The notes: generated from the letters alone by a model not told the origin. Positions 19,653 through 29,057 are shown, numbered from the stretch's first letter. The stretch is DNA of 64,000 bases from Cupriavidus basilensis (GCF_008801925.2 NZ_CP062806.1:1-64000); one strand, 5' to 3'. Numbers and translations: made by a program.

Positions 19653-20266
19653 TGGGCGATGCCGCATCGGAATGGGAGAACTGAGCGGGCTGACTTGGTT
19701 GCCAAAGCTTGTGCGTGAGGTGTCGTCACTCCATCCGGGTCTGCTTTTGGAGCCTCACGTGGATATCGGGCAGGTGTTGGAGCAGCGCCTCCATGACGGG
19801 AGGACCGTCCACCCGCAGCAGCTTGGCGGCCGAGCGAATCGGCCAGGTCGACTTCGCGTGGGTCGCAAGTCAGTCGTTCCTCGAGTTGGCCGGTACTGAC
19901 GACCCACGGGTGCTTATGGGCGAACAGACGCTGCTGACACTCCCGGTCGGTGCGGGCGGGACTCGGGTGCTCGACCAATGGCTGGCCCGCCGAGGGGTGA
20001 TGGTCGGCCGACGCCTGATGTGCAACAGCTGGGGGGCCGTCGTTGGTATGGTGGTGGAAGGGCTTGGCTTCGGATTCATGCCCAGACTGTGGGCTGACTC
20101 GCTCGTCGAACGCGGCGCGCTGCGAATCTTGCCGGATAGCGACGCACTGGAGCCACTTCACTATGCTGTGCAATGGCGCCGCGATGACACCCGACCGTTG
20201 ATTCTGGCGATGCGGGAGGTTGTTCGTGGCGTAATCAATTTCCAGGCTCCGCGCTGCTTCGTCTAG
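19653..20266 (+). pseudogene. LysR-type regulator, effector-binding domain only, frameshifted
   Basis: The effector-binding domain of a LysR-type regulator is split over two frames. MGELSGLTWLPKLVREVSSL and LLLEPHVDIGQVLEQRLHDG lie in the frame of about 19653-19810. VDFAWVASQSFLELAGTDDP through VVGMVVEGLGFGFMPRLWAD lie in the frame ending at 20266. The DNA-binding HTH half is absent. The frame change falls at about 19800-19845. A decayed gene next to the integrase fragment. Confidence 0.7.
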
Positions 20267-20532
20267 GTCCGTCGGTCGACCACAAGCGCATCGGATGTCG
20301 CCGGCGCAGAAGGCTGCATGGATCTTTCAGAGTCCCGGTACCTTCGCATCGCTCGATGTCTGGACTAGTTCATCTGACTGAGCATGTGGGCACGGCGGGT
20401 GACTGTACATGGCGAGCATACCTTGATCACCAGAATGCATAATCGACAGGACTCCTACTCAGATCCTAAACTGGTTGTCCTTGTTGGCGATGCGATGGTG
20501 TATGAGGGCTAGCGGGACCGGAAGAAACGTGC

Positions 20533-20907
20533 TTACTCTCCCCATACCGCATCCACTTCCCGCATCAAGCGCCCGGCGAGAATATAGTCCCCCAGCTTTG
20601 ATGCCTTTGCCTCCAGATTCTCCAACTCAGTTGCCGGTAGTTCACTCAACTCAAACTGGCAATAGAGGTTTCGTTGCCTGAAGGTCGCTTTTGCCCGCAT
20701 CAGTCCGGCGACCAATGCCGTCGGCGACTTGACTGCGATGTTCTCTTGCCCGCGATACTCCACGCGTATCCCTGCCTTCTGGCCGAGCCGACCAAGTTCA
20801 ATGGCGTCTTGCCAGCCAGTCTCATAGTCTAGTTCCACCACCGTCACACCTTCTGTCCCGAGGAGTCTTAGTGCCTCCCCTTTGGTGCCAGCTCGAGCTG
20901 TCGCCAT
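20533..20907 (-). CDS. Hypothetical protein
   Basis: A 124-aa soluble protein, not recognised. It begins MATARAGTKGEALRLLGTEG after a plausible Shine-Dalgarno (GGAG, eight bases upstream of ATG), is rich in Leu/Ala/Glu with predicted helices, and has no membrane segment or cysteine pattern. Its codon use looks like that of the neighbouring genes, so it is probably expressed. It stands alone between a LysR remnant and an H-NS-like gene; no operon partner is seen. Confidence 0.5.
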   Translation of the reverse strand: MATARAGTKGEALRLLGTEGVTVVELDYETGWQDAIELGRLGQKAGIRVEYRGQENIAVKSPTALVAGLMRAKATFRQRNLYCQFELSELPATELENLEAKASKLGDYILAGRLMREVDAVWGE

Positions 20908-21376
20908 TCACTTCTCCACTCACATTCTCGGCGCACAGTCCCTGCGCCCTCGACGGTATTGTAGCCGTCGGGGGCGCGTCGAGCCCGACGGCCCTCCCGG
21001 CGCTTGATAGGTGCGGGCACTGCAGAATGCGGGCGCGGACTTGGTGACACAAGGAGAGGGGAGCTGCGATTTCGTCGCTCTTCTGGAACACCATTCATTC
21101 AGCTAGTTGGATGTTCGCCCAGCCAGATTCCGCCAGTGCGACGGTCACAGCGAGGGCCTTGTTGGTTTCTTGTCCATCAATTTCTGCTTGGGGTGGCCGA
21201 CAATCGCCGAAATGCTTGTTTGGGCGTACTTCATTCTGCACATCGGCTGCTTACTCCAATTTCACTCGCTAAAATACTGGCTCAATAGTATCTGAGCGGA
21301 CTACAAGCAAGGAGTTGATGAAAGTTCGGCGATGTGCTGTAGGATATCGAACTGTTCTTAATTGATGGAGACCAAC

Positions 21377-21700
21377 ATGGCTACCTACAAACAATTGCTG
21401 GCAGAAAAAGAAAAGCTCGAAACTCAGCTGGCTGAGGTTCGTCAAAGCGAGATCGCTGGAGTTATCGAGAAGATCCAGGGTTTAATGGCGGAGTACGAAC
21501 TCACGGTTGAGGACTTGGCTCCGAAACGACGCCGCGGGCGCCCGGCAGCTGGCGATCAGGCTAAGGCGCCGGCAAAGGAGAAAACTTCACTGCCGCCGAA
21601 GTACATGGACCCGAAGACCGGCGCCACTTGGACCGGGCGTGGTCGTGCACCGGCGTGGCTGGGGAAGAATCGCGACAAATTTCTGATTCCAGAGGCATGA
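21377..21700 (+). CDS. H-NS family nucleoid protein
   Basis: A 107-aa H-NS/Bv3F-type protein. The N-terminal coiled-coil oligomerisation helix (residues 1-45, KQLLAEKEKLETQLAEV) is followed by a flexible basic linker (PKRRRGRPAAGD) and the C-terminal DNA-binding domain YMDPKTGATWTGRGRAPAWL. The ATG at 21377 has GGAG at the right distance; an in-frame ATG at 21362 would add five residues. Plasmid-borne H-NS proteins typically silence AT-rich acquired DNA. Possible local targets are the AT-rich iteron field and the accessory operons, but this is inference. Confidence 0.9.
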   Translation: MATYKQLLAEKEKLETQLAEVRQSEIAGVIEKIQGLMAEYELTVEDLAPKRRRGRPAAGDQAKAPAKEKTSLPPKYMDPKTGATWTGRGRAPAWLGKNRDKFLIPEA

Positions 21701-21704
21701 GCAC

Positions 21705-22729
21705 GAGCACCGGAATCCGTTTGCCGAGTTGAATCAAAGCTGTCTCTTGGCATCGGCGACGCGGCAATATTCCCGCACGTCTAGGTTTGCCCGCTCACTA
21801 GTTGCGTTTCTTTCATATCGCGGCATTAGTGAAGCGGGTAGTCGTTTTTGCGCGAACTGAGCGATATATAGAGATGGATTTTTTGTGGTCCGTCCTCGCC
21901 ACGCTAGTGACTCCCAGGTCAGACAAGGCGTCCCCAGGAAGGCTCGTGCGGGAGAGCTGATCAAGCGCGGCACGCGCACCAACGTCAAGGCATCGACGCA
22001 GTAATGCTGGTTTCCCTCGTGGGATTTAAGGGGAAGCCGGTAGAAAAAGGGGTGTGGGCGGCAGGGTTGGCGCCCACACCCTCGAGGAATGGCAACACGG
22101 GGTCAGTCAAGTCGCCGTGGGCAAGTATGGTGCATTGCAGCAGTTTCGGTATCCCGCTCTTGGAGGGATTGTCCGAGGGGAAAAATAGTCCCCTGACAAT
22201 TGGCTGGGGAGGCTGGGCCGGGCCGCTCGATGATAAGAGGGTCTACCGCTTGCATTGCCCAGCAATCGCTTGATCTTGTCCAATCGGGACCTGGCGCGAC
22301 CAGCGTACTTGCTAGAAGTAGAATCCCGTCCGCGCCGACAAGAGGGCCGGAAGGCCGCGACTACCAGCGCAAGTCGAGATACTCGTGAACGAGGTGCTTA
22401 TTGGATGGCTGCCGTGGGCCGCACCATCTGGCGCACCCGCGGTTCGAGATTGTCGTTGAGATCCGGAAACGCCGTGCAGCGGCTGGCGACACTGCACCAG
22501 CTAGGCCGACCATTTCGCGAAGCTGGAGCCGCCCGATATTTGCCGAGTGGCGTGCGACCAAGCACAAGGTCACCACAAGAATCGACGACATTGTCTTTGA
22601 GACAGTGACTGTTTTCCTCTGGTCTATCCTATTCATTATTTTTGAATATCCGGCGATCGGCAAAAATGCAATTAATCGCCTGGATTTCTACCCGAACCAT
22701 AAACTGAGGCTTGGCAGCACGGGGCACCT
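21705..22729. other. No convincing gene
   Basis: About 1 kb between the H-NS-like gene and the IS200/IS605 element. The short frames on both strands match nothing recognisable. The only notable structure is the perfect 10-bp hairpin at 22051-22080. Confidence 0.5.
22051..22080. other. Perfect 10-bp stem-loop
   Basis: GGTGTGGGCG and CGCCCACACC are exact inverted repeats around a 10-base loop. There is no T-tract on either side, so it is not a standard terminator. It could be an attenuator relic, a protein site or a single-strand structure. Confidence 0.5.
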
Positions 22730-22900
22730 TTGACTTCCTCTCCGGGCTAACCCCCGGAGATTCCTCCAGCGAGCGCCTGAAGTCCCAGGCGGGCACTGTT
22801 CCGGGCCGCGTTCGTGTCGCGGTCGTGGACCGACCCGCACGAACAGCACGTCCACTGCCTTATTCCAAGGCCGGCCCTACCTTTCGGACTGCTCGCGGAT
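22730..22900 (-). ncRNA. Putative omega RNA (TnpB guide RNA) over the tnpB 3' end and right end
   Basis: TnpB nucleases of the IS200/IS605 family use an RNA derived from the element right end, overlapping the 3' end of tnpB, with its guide supplied by flanking DNA just outside the element. The right-end hairpin (22740-22759) overlaps the tnpB stop codon at 22747-22749. The guide would be the ~16-20 bases on the minus strand from 22729 downward. Extent is approximate; no transcript evidence is available from sequence alone. Confidence 0.45.
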
Positions 22901-23841
22901 ATGACTCCGCAGCACGAGCACGTTTGGGTTGAAAACGCTTCGTTGACCTCTGCGAACACCACACATTGCCTGATGGCCTTGTACTTGAGTTGTGTCCGGA
23001 ACGTGGTCCACGCGGCGTCGTGTACGGACTTCGCCATACGCGTTTTTGCCAGCGCTTTCGCGTTCACGTTGCCTACGAAGATGCACGCATGTCTTTTGAC
23101 CAGCGCCGATGTTTCCTTATGGATGGCGTCCTTGCGCTGGTTTGCGATCTTGGCGTGGATTGCCTTCACGCGGCGCTTCTTGTTCGCTCGTTGAGCGATG
23201 CCAAGCGCTTGCTCAGACTCGCGATAGAAGCGCTTAGGCTCGAATTTCTCACCGTCGCTGTACGTCGCCAAGGTCTTCAGACCAAGATCGATGCCGATCA
23301 CGCCCGAGCCATCCGGCACGCGTTTTTCTTCGACCTCCACCTTGACAGCGATGTTGACGTACCAACGCCCGCGCGAGTCCTCGTTGAAGCTGCCCGCGCC
23401 AAGCTCATACTTCGACAGGCCATACGAGTCCCACAGGCCGATCTGAAGACCATTGAAGTGCAGTTGCCCGTTCTTGTACTTGATGCCTTCGCCCTTGAAC
23501 GGAACCCATCCGAGCGAATACTTCGGCGACTTGCGGTTGCTCACGCGCCAATTGAGTTTCTGGCGCCTGAACTGTTTAAGCCGCGTCGCGAATTCCTTGC
23601 ACGTCTCTTGAACCGTTCGGGAGTCGACGCGCACGCCTTCGCATTTGCTGAAGCCCGCCGTGAGTTTCTGAAGGTCGAACCCTGACAGCCAGACCTTCGG
23701 GCGATTGCAGTAACGCTTCAGGCTGCGATACTGGGTTTCATTGCAGAAATTCCAAACCGTGTTCACGTCGCGCGCCATCGCAAGCATCGCCTTCGCGTGC
23801 TTGTCCTTGATGCGCAGCTTCAGTGTCTTTACGGTTTCCAT
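22747..23841 (-). CDS. tnpB: TnpB, RNA-guided nuclease of IS200/IS605 (OrfB)
   Basis: A 364-aa TnpB from the ATG at 23841 (METVKTLKLRI); an upstream in-frame ATG at 23877 is less likely because it adds a non-family N-terminus. The RuvC-I Asp is in VIGIDLGLKTL (D185). A four-Cys zinc ribbon lies at about residues 308-335 (TQTCSCCG, then WTCCSCG). The RuvC-III motif DRDTNAARN is at about 340-348. At the usual RuvC-II position (xxVEDLN or VIENLN in many homologues) the protein has FVGNVN, i.e. Gly257 instead of Glu; nearby E298/E301 (FAEVNEAF) may substitute. It is divergent from tnpA with 45 bases between starts. Confidence 0.92.
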   Translation of the reverse strand: METVKTLKLRIKDKHAKAMLAMARDVNTVWNFCNETQYRSLKRYCNRPKVWLSGFDLQKLTAGFSKCEGVRVDSRTVQETCKEFATRLKQFRRQKLNWRVSNRKSPKYSLGWVPFKGEGIKYKNGQLHFNGLQIGLWDSYGLSKYELGAGSFNEDSRGRWYVNIAVKVEVEEKRVPDGSGVIGIDLGLKTLATYSDGEKFEPKRFYRESEQALGIAQRANKKRRVKAIHAKIANQRKDAIHKETSALVKRHACIFVGNVNAKALAKTRMAKSVHDAAWTTFRTQLKYKAIRQCVVFAEVNEAFSTQTCSCCGVISASSPKGRAGLGIRQWTCCSCGSVHDRDTNAARNSARLGLQALAGGISGG

Positions 23842-23886
23842 TCCCGTATAGTACGCTTGGTCTTCCAAATTCGGCAAGAGAAGAAG

Positions 23887-24315
23887 ATGGCGCGTCCACG
23901 CAAGACTGATACGGATTTACGGCACGGACGGCACTGCGTCTTTGCCCTGCACGTACACTTGGTCTTCGTGACCAAATATCGGCGCAACGTGTTCAAGAAG
24001 GAGCACCTTGACGCAATGCAGGCCATCCTGGCCAGGGTATGCAAGGACTTCGAGGCCGAGTTGGTAGAGTTCAATGGCGAGCACGACCACGTCCATCTAC
24101 TGGTGAACTACCCGCCGAAGGTCGCCCTATCAGCGCTCGTCGCATCGCTCAAGGGCGTGTCGAGCAGACTGCTGCGGCAACAGTTCGGGGATTTCCATCC
24201 GTGGCTCAAGCGGCGGGGCGTGCTTTGGTCCCCGTCCTACTTCGCGGCGTCGTGCGGCGGGGCTCCGCTGGATATCCTGCGCCAGTACATTGAGCAGCAG
24301 CAGACCCCTCACTAA
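23887..24315 (+). CDS. tnpA: TnpA, Y1 single-strand transposase of IS200/IS605
   Basis: A 142-aa Y1 HUH transposase. The metal-binding HUH motif is HVHLL within GEHDHVHLLVNYPP, and the catalytic Tyr is most likely in ILRQYIEQQQ near the C-terminus. The ATG at 23887 follows GAGAAGA and begins MARPRKTDTDLRHGRHC; the longer upstream frame is a shadow of tnpB. The length matches functional TnpA proteins, so the element may still be mobile by the peel-and-paste single-strand route. Confidence 0.92.
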   Translation: MARPRKTDTDLRHGRHCVFALHVHLVFVTKYRRNVFKKEHLDAMQAILARVCKDFEAELVEFNGEHDHVHLLVNYPPKVALSALVASLKGVSSRLLRQQFGDFHPWLKRRGVLWSPSYFAASCGGAPLDILRQYIEQQQTPH

Positions 24316-24371
24316 CCCCAAAATTCCCGGCTTACCCCGGACTGAACTCCGGGGCTTGCGCCGGTGCCTTG

Positions 24372-24870
24372 GTCAGATCGCGGTTTGAGAGCCGAACGGA
24401 AGGGTCTTTCGCATCGGCAAGTCAACCATTCCATCCGCTGACGCGCCTGCGTGAATTCCCGCCGCCACTCGCGTGGCGAACGTCGTCTTGGCCGTCCACC
24501 GGACGACAGAATTAACCTAACCCGCCCCGGCCGGCATCGGGCAAATGGATTCTTTCACGAGCGTGAATGTTCCTTGGGGGTGCCGGCACCGGAGTCCAAC
24601 TGAACCTCGTCCTGTGTCATGTGGGTTTGCTCCAAGGTCGCCGGCTTCCCCTCCGTGCTGTTTCCACATCTCCCATGGCGCTGGTTCCAGTGTCGGTACG
24701 CCGGCGTGATGTCACACCAAATGGTGCGGATCTATTTGGGTCGGTGCGGTTCCTCGGCCGGCGCGTCTACCTAGCGATCATCCTGGTGGCTGCGATCGAG
24801 CCGCACCCACGGCTCCGGCGGCCACGTTCGCAGTTTTAGTGCGCACCAATCGCAGAATTGGCGAGCTGCA
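24372..24870. other. No convincing gene
   Basis: About 500 bases between the IS605 left end and the Bug receptor gene. Short frames occur on both strands without recognisable domains. On the minus strand a stretch (about 24390-24520) reads as a protein-like C-terminus, but nothing identifies it; it may be a remnant disrupted by the IS insertion. Confidence 0.4.
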
Positions 24871-24874
24871 ACAC

Positions 24875-25894
24875 TTACTCTTCCACGCGAATGCGAGCGG
24901 CCTTGACGGCGGCGCCCCAACGTTGGTTCTCGGCTTGAACAAATTCGCCAAATTTTTTGGGGTCGATGGTGATCGGTGTATAACCCATGTCCGCCATTCG
25001 CGCTCGGAACTCGGGTTGGCTGGTGGCCCGGGCGACTTGAGCTTGAATCGCATCCACAACCGCTTGCGGCGTGTTCGGCGGCGCCAGTATGCCGAACCAA
25101 GTATCGGCATCGATGGCATAGCCACTTTCCGTCAGAGTTGGGACGTCTTTGATCGACGGAAACCTCTCCGGAGAACTAAGAGCGTACAGTCGCAGTTTGG
25201 TCTTGTTGGCAACTGCTAGTGGCGTCGGGATAAACGCGTAATCGACTTGGCCTCCCATGACCGCGGTCATGACGGGCGCCGCGCCTCCAAAGGGCACTTC
25301 GAGCATGTTGTCAATTTGAGCTTTTGATTTCAGAAGCTCCATGCCCATCTGCGCCATGCTGCCCGGTCCCCAGTGCCCATAAGAGAGGGAACCTTTCTTG
25401 GCTTTCGCGACAACATCCTGCACAGTCTTTGTGTCAGCGTCTGGCCTGCTCGCCAAGACGAATCCCATCTTCGCCACGGGGGCAACGGGACGGAAGCCGT
25501 TGGGCTGGAATTGCACCACCTTCTTGTGAATGTGCGGTGCCACGGAGATGAAGTCAGCTGCAGCAAACAGAAGCGTGTAGCCGTCTGCCGGCGATCCATA
25601 GACCACGTTGGCACCAATGACGCCGTTCGCGCCGGGCCGGTTCTCGACCACAATTGCCTGCCCGAGGTTGTTTCCGATGCCGGAAACTACTAACCGGGCC
25701 AGGACATCGGTCCCGCCACCAGGCGCATAGGGGACTACCAGACGAATGGGCTTGTTAGGAGTCCAGCCAGGTTGGGAAAGGGCCGGCTGCGAGGCACCAA
25801 GGGTCGCAACGAAGGTAAGGGCTGCCGTCGCTACACGCGTGCCTGCCCGCACGACTCCGGTGAGCCGTGGAATCTGAGTTCCGAATTTCATCAT
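24875..25894 (-). CDS. Bug-family periplasmic receptor (TctC-like)
   Basis: A 339-aa extracytoplasmic solute receptor of the Bug family, strongly expanded in Burkholderiales. A signal peptide (residues 1-40, ending ASQPALSQ) is followed by the family blocks KPIRLVVPYAPGGGTDVLAR, then VVENRPGANGVIGANVV, then PADGYTLL, then QVDYAFIPTP. The ligand is usually a carboxylate. It is the last gene of a minus-strand set (aminotransferase, aldehyde dehydrogenase, flavoprotein dehydrogenase, receptor), so it probably captures the substrate or an intermediate of that pathway. No TctA/TctB membrane partners are in the window. Confidence 0.9.
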   Translation of the reverse strand: MMKFGTQIPRLTGVVRAGTRVATAALTFVATLGASQPALSQPGWTPNKPIRLVVPYAPGGGTDVLARLVVSGIGNNLGQAIVVENRPGANGVIGANVVYGSPADGYTLLFAAADFISVAPHIHKKVVQFQPNGFRPVAPVAKMGFVLASRPDADTKTVQDVVAKAKKGSLSYGHWGPGSMAQMGMELLKSKAQIDNMLEVPFGGAAPVMTAVMGGQVDYAFIPTPLAVANKTKLRLYALSSPERFPSIKDVPTLTESGYAIDADTWFGILAPPNTPQAVVDAIQAQVARATSQPEFRARMADMGYTPITIDPKKFGEFVQAENQRWGAAVKAARIRVEE

Positions 25895-25972
25895 TGTCTC
25901 TCGCTACTTTTAGTAGCTTGTGTTCTGGGAACAGCCGTCCTAAAACGGCTGTAGCGACGGACCACATCGATA

Positions 25973-27442
25973 TCAACGCTTTTTCGACTGTGCGGCCGCA
26001 TGTTCGCCGGCGAGCTTGCCAAACACGGCGCCACGCATCACGGAAGTGGCGCCGGTGTAAACTTGGTAGTAGAGTCCCGACGCTTCGCCAGCGGCATAAA
26101 GTCCTGGAATCGCCTTGCCATCAGAGTCTACGACTTGTGCATTGCGATTGACCTTGACGCCGCCGAACGTAAAGCAGATGCCAGCCATGATCGGGTAGGC
26201 GAAGTACGGGCCGGTGTCAATCGGGCGTGCCCAGTTTGACTTGGGCGGCACAATGCCGACGGTGCTGAGGTTGTCGACTTCGAGGGGACGAAACTCACCA
26301 GCTTGGCAGGCGCTGTTATACGACTGGAGGGTTCGCTCAAGGGCATCTGGTGGGATGCCGCACTTGGCGGCCAGCTCGGCGATTGTCTCCCCTCGCAACG
26401 GCGGTTGATCGGTGCGTATGCCCTTCTTCCAATTTGGCACGTCATTGATTCGTTCATCGAAGATTACGTAGGCAAGGCCGTCGGGCTGGTCCTTGAAGGC
26501 TCGCGATATGTGGTCATAGTGCACGTCGACGGGGCCCGGCGCTTCGTCGGTAAAGCGCTGACCAAGCTTGTTGACAAGGATCCCGTAGGGGAAATTCATG
26601 ACCAGCGCCTCGACTTGAGCTGATCGAGGGTCGAGGGGCTCGGCATGAAAGGAGCTAAAGTCACCGGCCGGCGCCGCGCCGAGGTCCAACGCCATCCGAA
26701 TGCCCTCGCCCTTGTTGTAGTACCCGCCTCGTGCCACCGGTCGGACGTATCTGGCTGCCTGGCCGAGATACTGGGTCAGCATCTCTTGATTGCCCTCAAA
26801 GCCGCCCGAGGCTATGACTACGTTGCGGCCGAGCAGCTCAAACGCATCCCCTTGCGCATCGACAAGGCTTAAACGAAGATCGCCACTCGTGTCGCGTCGC
26901 GCCAGTCGTGTGGCCGTGGTTTCGTAGAAAAATTTCACGCCAAGATCGGAAGCGTGCGCGTGCAGGGCTTCGATCATGGCAAGCCCTCCACCGACCGGCA
27001 TTAATCGCGGTGCAGCAGCAGTGACAAAGTACGTCGGCAGGGCGTCGAAGCGAATGCCAAAGGACTGCAGCCACTGCACAGTGGGTCCCGCCTCGCATGA
27101 CAACGTCGAGAGCAGTTCCGGATCCGGCATGCCGTGGGCCTTGACGTATGGGGGCCAGTCTTCGTACGGCGCGGCCATGCTTCGAATCACGTTAGGATCA
27201 AGATTGTCACCTGCATTGGCGCTGAGCAACTCATCGAAATCGTCGCTGACTTCCGAATCGCTCTTCATGCGGAAGTAAGCTTCTGTCCAACGTGTGTTGC
27301 CGCCGAATTCTTCGCACGTGGCACGTTCGAGAACCGCCACGCTTACGCCTTGGCTGGCTGCAGCCACAGCGGCAGAGAGTCCGGAGATGCCGCAGCCGAT
27401 TACCACTACATCGAAGCGCGCGGCACTGTTTTCAGTGCTCAT
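25973..27442 (-). CDS. FAD-dependent dehydrogenase/fumarate-reductase flavoprotein family (TcuA-like)
   Basis: A 489-aa flavoprotein. The N-terminal dinucleotide-binding motif is VVVIGCGISGLSAAVAAA (residues 11-28) with the following acidic end VLER. The FAD/substrate-domain block is VIASGGFEGNQEML and the C-terminal block is GLYAAGEASGLYYQVY then GATSVMRGAVFGKLAGEHAA. This is the fumarate reductase/tricarballylate dehydrogenase superfamily, which oxidises or reduces C-C bonds next to carboxylates. Together with the downstream Bug receptor it resembles tricarballylate-type utilisation modules. The substrate cannot be fixed from sequence. Confidence 0.82.
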   Translation of the reverse strand: MSTENSAARFDVVVIGCGISGLSAAVAAASQGVSVAVLERATCEEFGGNTRWTEAYFRMKSDSEVSDDFDELLSANAGDNLDPNVIRSMAAPYEDWPPYVKAHGMPDPELLSTLSCEAGPTVQWLQSFGIRFDALPTYFVTAAAPRLMPVGGGLAMIEALHAHASDLGVKFFYETTATRLARRDTSGDLRLSLVDAQGDAFELLGRNVVIASGGFEGNQEMLTQYLGQAARYVRPVARGGYYNKGEGIRMALDLGAAPAGDFSSFHAEPLDPRSAQVEALVMNFPYGILVNKLGQRFTDEAPGPVDVHYDHISRAFKDQPDGLAYVIFDERINDVPNWKKGIRTDQPPLRGETIAELAAKCGIPPDALERTLQSYNSACQAGEFRPLEVDNLSTVGIVPPKSNWARPIDTGPYFAYPIMAGICFTFGGVKVNRNAQVVDSDGKAIPGLYAAGEASGLYYQVYTGATSVMRGAVFGKLAGEHAAAQSKKR

Positions 27443-27465
27443 GATATGTCTCCTCTCGAAGGGGT

Positions 27466-28941
27466 TCAGTACTTGCGAATGAACGGGTCCGGCATTTCCA
27501 GGTCCGTGGAGATCCAGACGCTCTTGGTCTCCAGGAATTCCTTTACCGCTTCGATTCCGCCTTCACGACCCAGGCCGCTGTCTTTGTACCCGCCAAATGG
27601 CGTCGTGAAGCTGGTAGAACGATAGTTGTTGATCCAAACTGTGCCGGCTTGCAGTCGTTCAGACATGTACATCGTGCGGTGCAGGCTCTTTGTCCATACC
27701 CCGGCTGCCAAGCCAAAACGGATATCGTTGGCAATACGCAGTGCGTCATCTTCGTCCTTGAACTTCAGCACCGCCAGCACGGGACCGAACACCTCTTCCT
27801 GCGCAATTCGCATGTTGTTCGTTACGTTCGTGAAGATGGTGGGCTCCACAAACTGGCACGCGCCATATTCAGGTCCGGTGGGTACATTGCCACCGAATGC
27901 GCACGTCGCACCTTCCTCCTTTGCGATGCGAATGTAGTCGACGACCTTCTCGAACTGGGGACGGGTCGCCACAGGGCCCACTTGGACATCGGAGCGCGAT
28001 GGATCTCCCAGCTTGGCCTTGCTCGTAATGGAGATCAGGCGCTCAACAAACTCGTCGTGGATGCTCTCCTGCAACAGCAGGCGCGAGCCGGCCATGCAAG
28101 TTTGACCGCCGGCGGAGAAGATGCCCGTAATGACGCCGTTGGCGGCATTGGTCAGGTCGGCATCCTCGAAAACGATATTGGGGGACTTGCCTCCGAGCTC
28201 CAGAGTCACCTTTTTGAAGTGCTTGGCGGCAGCCATGTTGACGCGGCGGCCGCCTTCGTCACCGCCCGTAAAGGCGATCATTGGAACGAGCGGGTGCTCG
28301 ACCAGCGGCTCGCCAACGTCTTTGCCAAAACCGGTGATGACATTGAACACGCCCGGGGGGAACCCAGCCTTAACGAAGAGCTTTGCAAGCTCCAGCAGGG
28401 AAACGGACGTGTGCTCTGACGGCTTGGCCACGATGGTGTTGCCTGCGCACAGCGCGGGTGCCACTTTCCATGCGGACAGCAGCAGGGAAGAATTCCAAGG
28501 CGTAATGGTACCGATTACGCCGATAGGCTCTTGCCGCGTGTAGTTGAAGACCTTCGGCTTGTCCATCGGCACAACGGAGCCGTGAATCTTGTCGGCCATG
28601 CCGGCGTAATAGTAAAAGTACTTGGCCACATAGCCGACTTGACCCCGAACCTCGGTGCGCAGTTTGCCGTTGTCACGCGCCTCGACTTCGGTAAGAAGAT
28701 CGAGGTTCTCTTCGATCAGCCCGGCTAGCTTGTAGAGCAGCATACCCCGCGCCGTCGGGGAGAGCTTTGACCATGGACCATTCAGCGCGGCATGCGCAGC
28801 CTGCGCTGCACGATCCACGTCCTCACGGGTGCCGCGCGGGATCTGTGCCCACGGCTCACCGTTGTACGGGTCCAGAGAATCGAACCATTCGCCCTGTTCG
28901 GGATCGACGAATTCGTTATTGATGAAGAGCTGGTATTGCAT
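27466..28941 (-). CDS. Aldehyde dehydrogenase
   Basis: A 491-aa NAD(P)-dependent aldehyde dehydrogenase. The ATG at 28941 (MQYQLFINNEFVD) is the family-typical start; the longer frame to 29061 adds an unrelated N-terminus. The motifs PWNSSLLLSAWKVAPAL, then TLELGGKSP (general-base Glu), then GGQTCMAGSR (catalytic Cys), then EEVFGPVL are all intact. It sits 23 bases upstream of the flavoprotein gene and downstream of the aminotransferase, suggesting conversion of an amino acid through an oxo acid/aldehyde to a carboxylate. Confidence 0.92.
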   Translation of the reverse strand: MQYQLFINNEFVDPEQGEWFDSLDPYNGEPWAQIPRGTREDVDRAAQAAHAALNGPWSKLSPTARGMLLYKLAGLIEENLDLLTEVEARDNGKLRTEVRGQVGYVAKYFYYYAGMADKIHGSVVPMDKPKVFNYTRQEPIGVIGTITPWNSSLLLSAWKVAPALCAGNTIVAKPSEHTSVSLLELAKLFVKAGFPPGVFNVITGFGKDVGEPLVEHPLVPMIAFTGGDEGGRRVNMAAAKHFKKVTLELGGKSPNIVFEDADLTNAANGVITGIFSAGGQTCMAGSRLLLQESIHDEFVERLISITSKAKLGDPSRSDVQVGPVATRPQFEKVVDYIRIAKEEGATCAFGGNVPTGPEYGACQFVEPTIFTNVTNNMRIAQEEVFGPVLAVLKFKDEDDALRIANDIRFGLAAGVWTKSLHRTMYMSERLQAGTVWINNYRSTSFTTPFGGYKDSGLGREGGIEAVKEFLETKSVWISTDLEMPDPFIRKY

Positions 28942-29057
28942 GGAAGTGTCCCTGTGATTGGTAGGATGGTCAGCGACTTGCCGCTTCCTGTATGTAATTC
29001 TGGTCGCAGCGCTACTTGCTGACAAACGAGAAGAACTCCAGAGAAGATGAGGTTTTG

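Larger units (their letters stand above)
22730..24371. mobile_element. IS200/IS605-family element with divergent tnpA and tnpB
   Basis: An intact element without terminal inverted repeats but with subterminal hairpins. The right end lies beyond the tnpB 3' end: read on the minus strand, GAAT directly precedes a 7-bp hairpin (CTCCGGG / CCCGGAG, 22740-22759), and the element ends in TCAA (22733-22730). The same tetranucleotides are used at the IS608 right end. The left end beyond tnpA has a 7-bp hairpin CCCCGGA / TCCGGGG (24335-24354). The exact left cleavage site is not certain; about 24371 is proposed. The right boundary is confirmed by the second copy at 31825, where identity begins at the same base. 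Confidence 0.85.

Noticed and set aside
20822..21288. Small frames between the hypothetical gene and the H-NS gene
   Set aside because: They lack conserved features and overlap in opposite directions; probably non-coding promoter-containing DNA.
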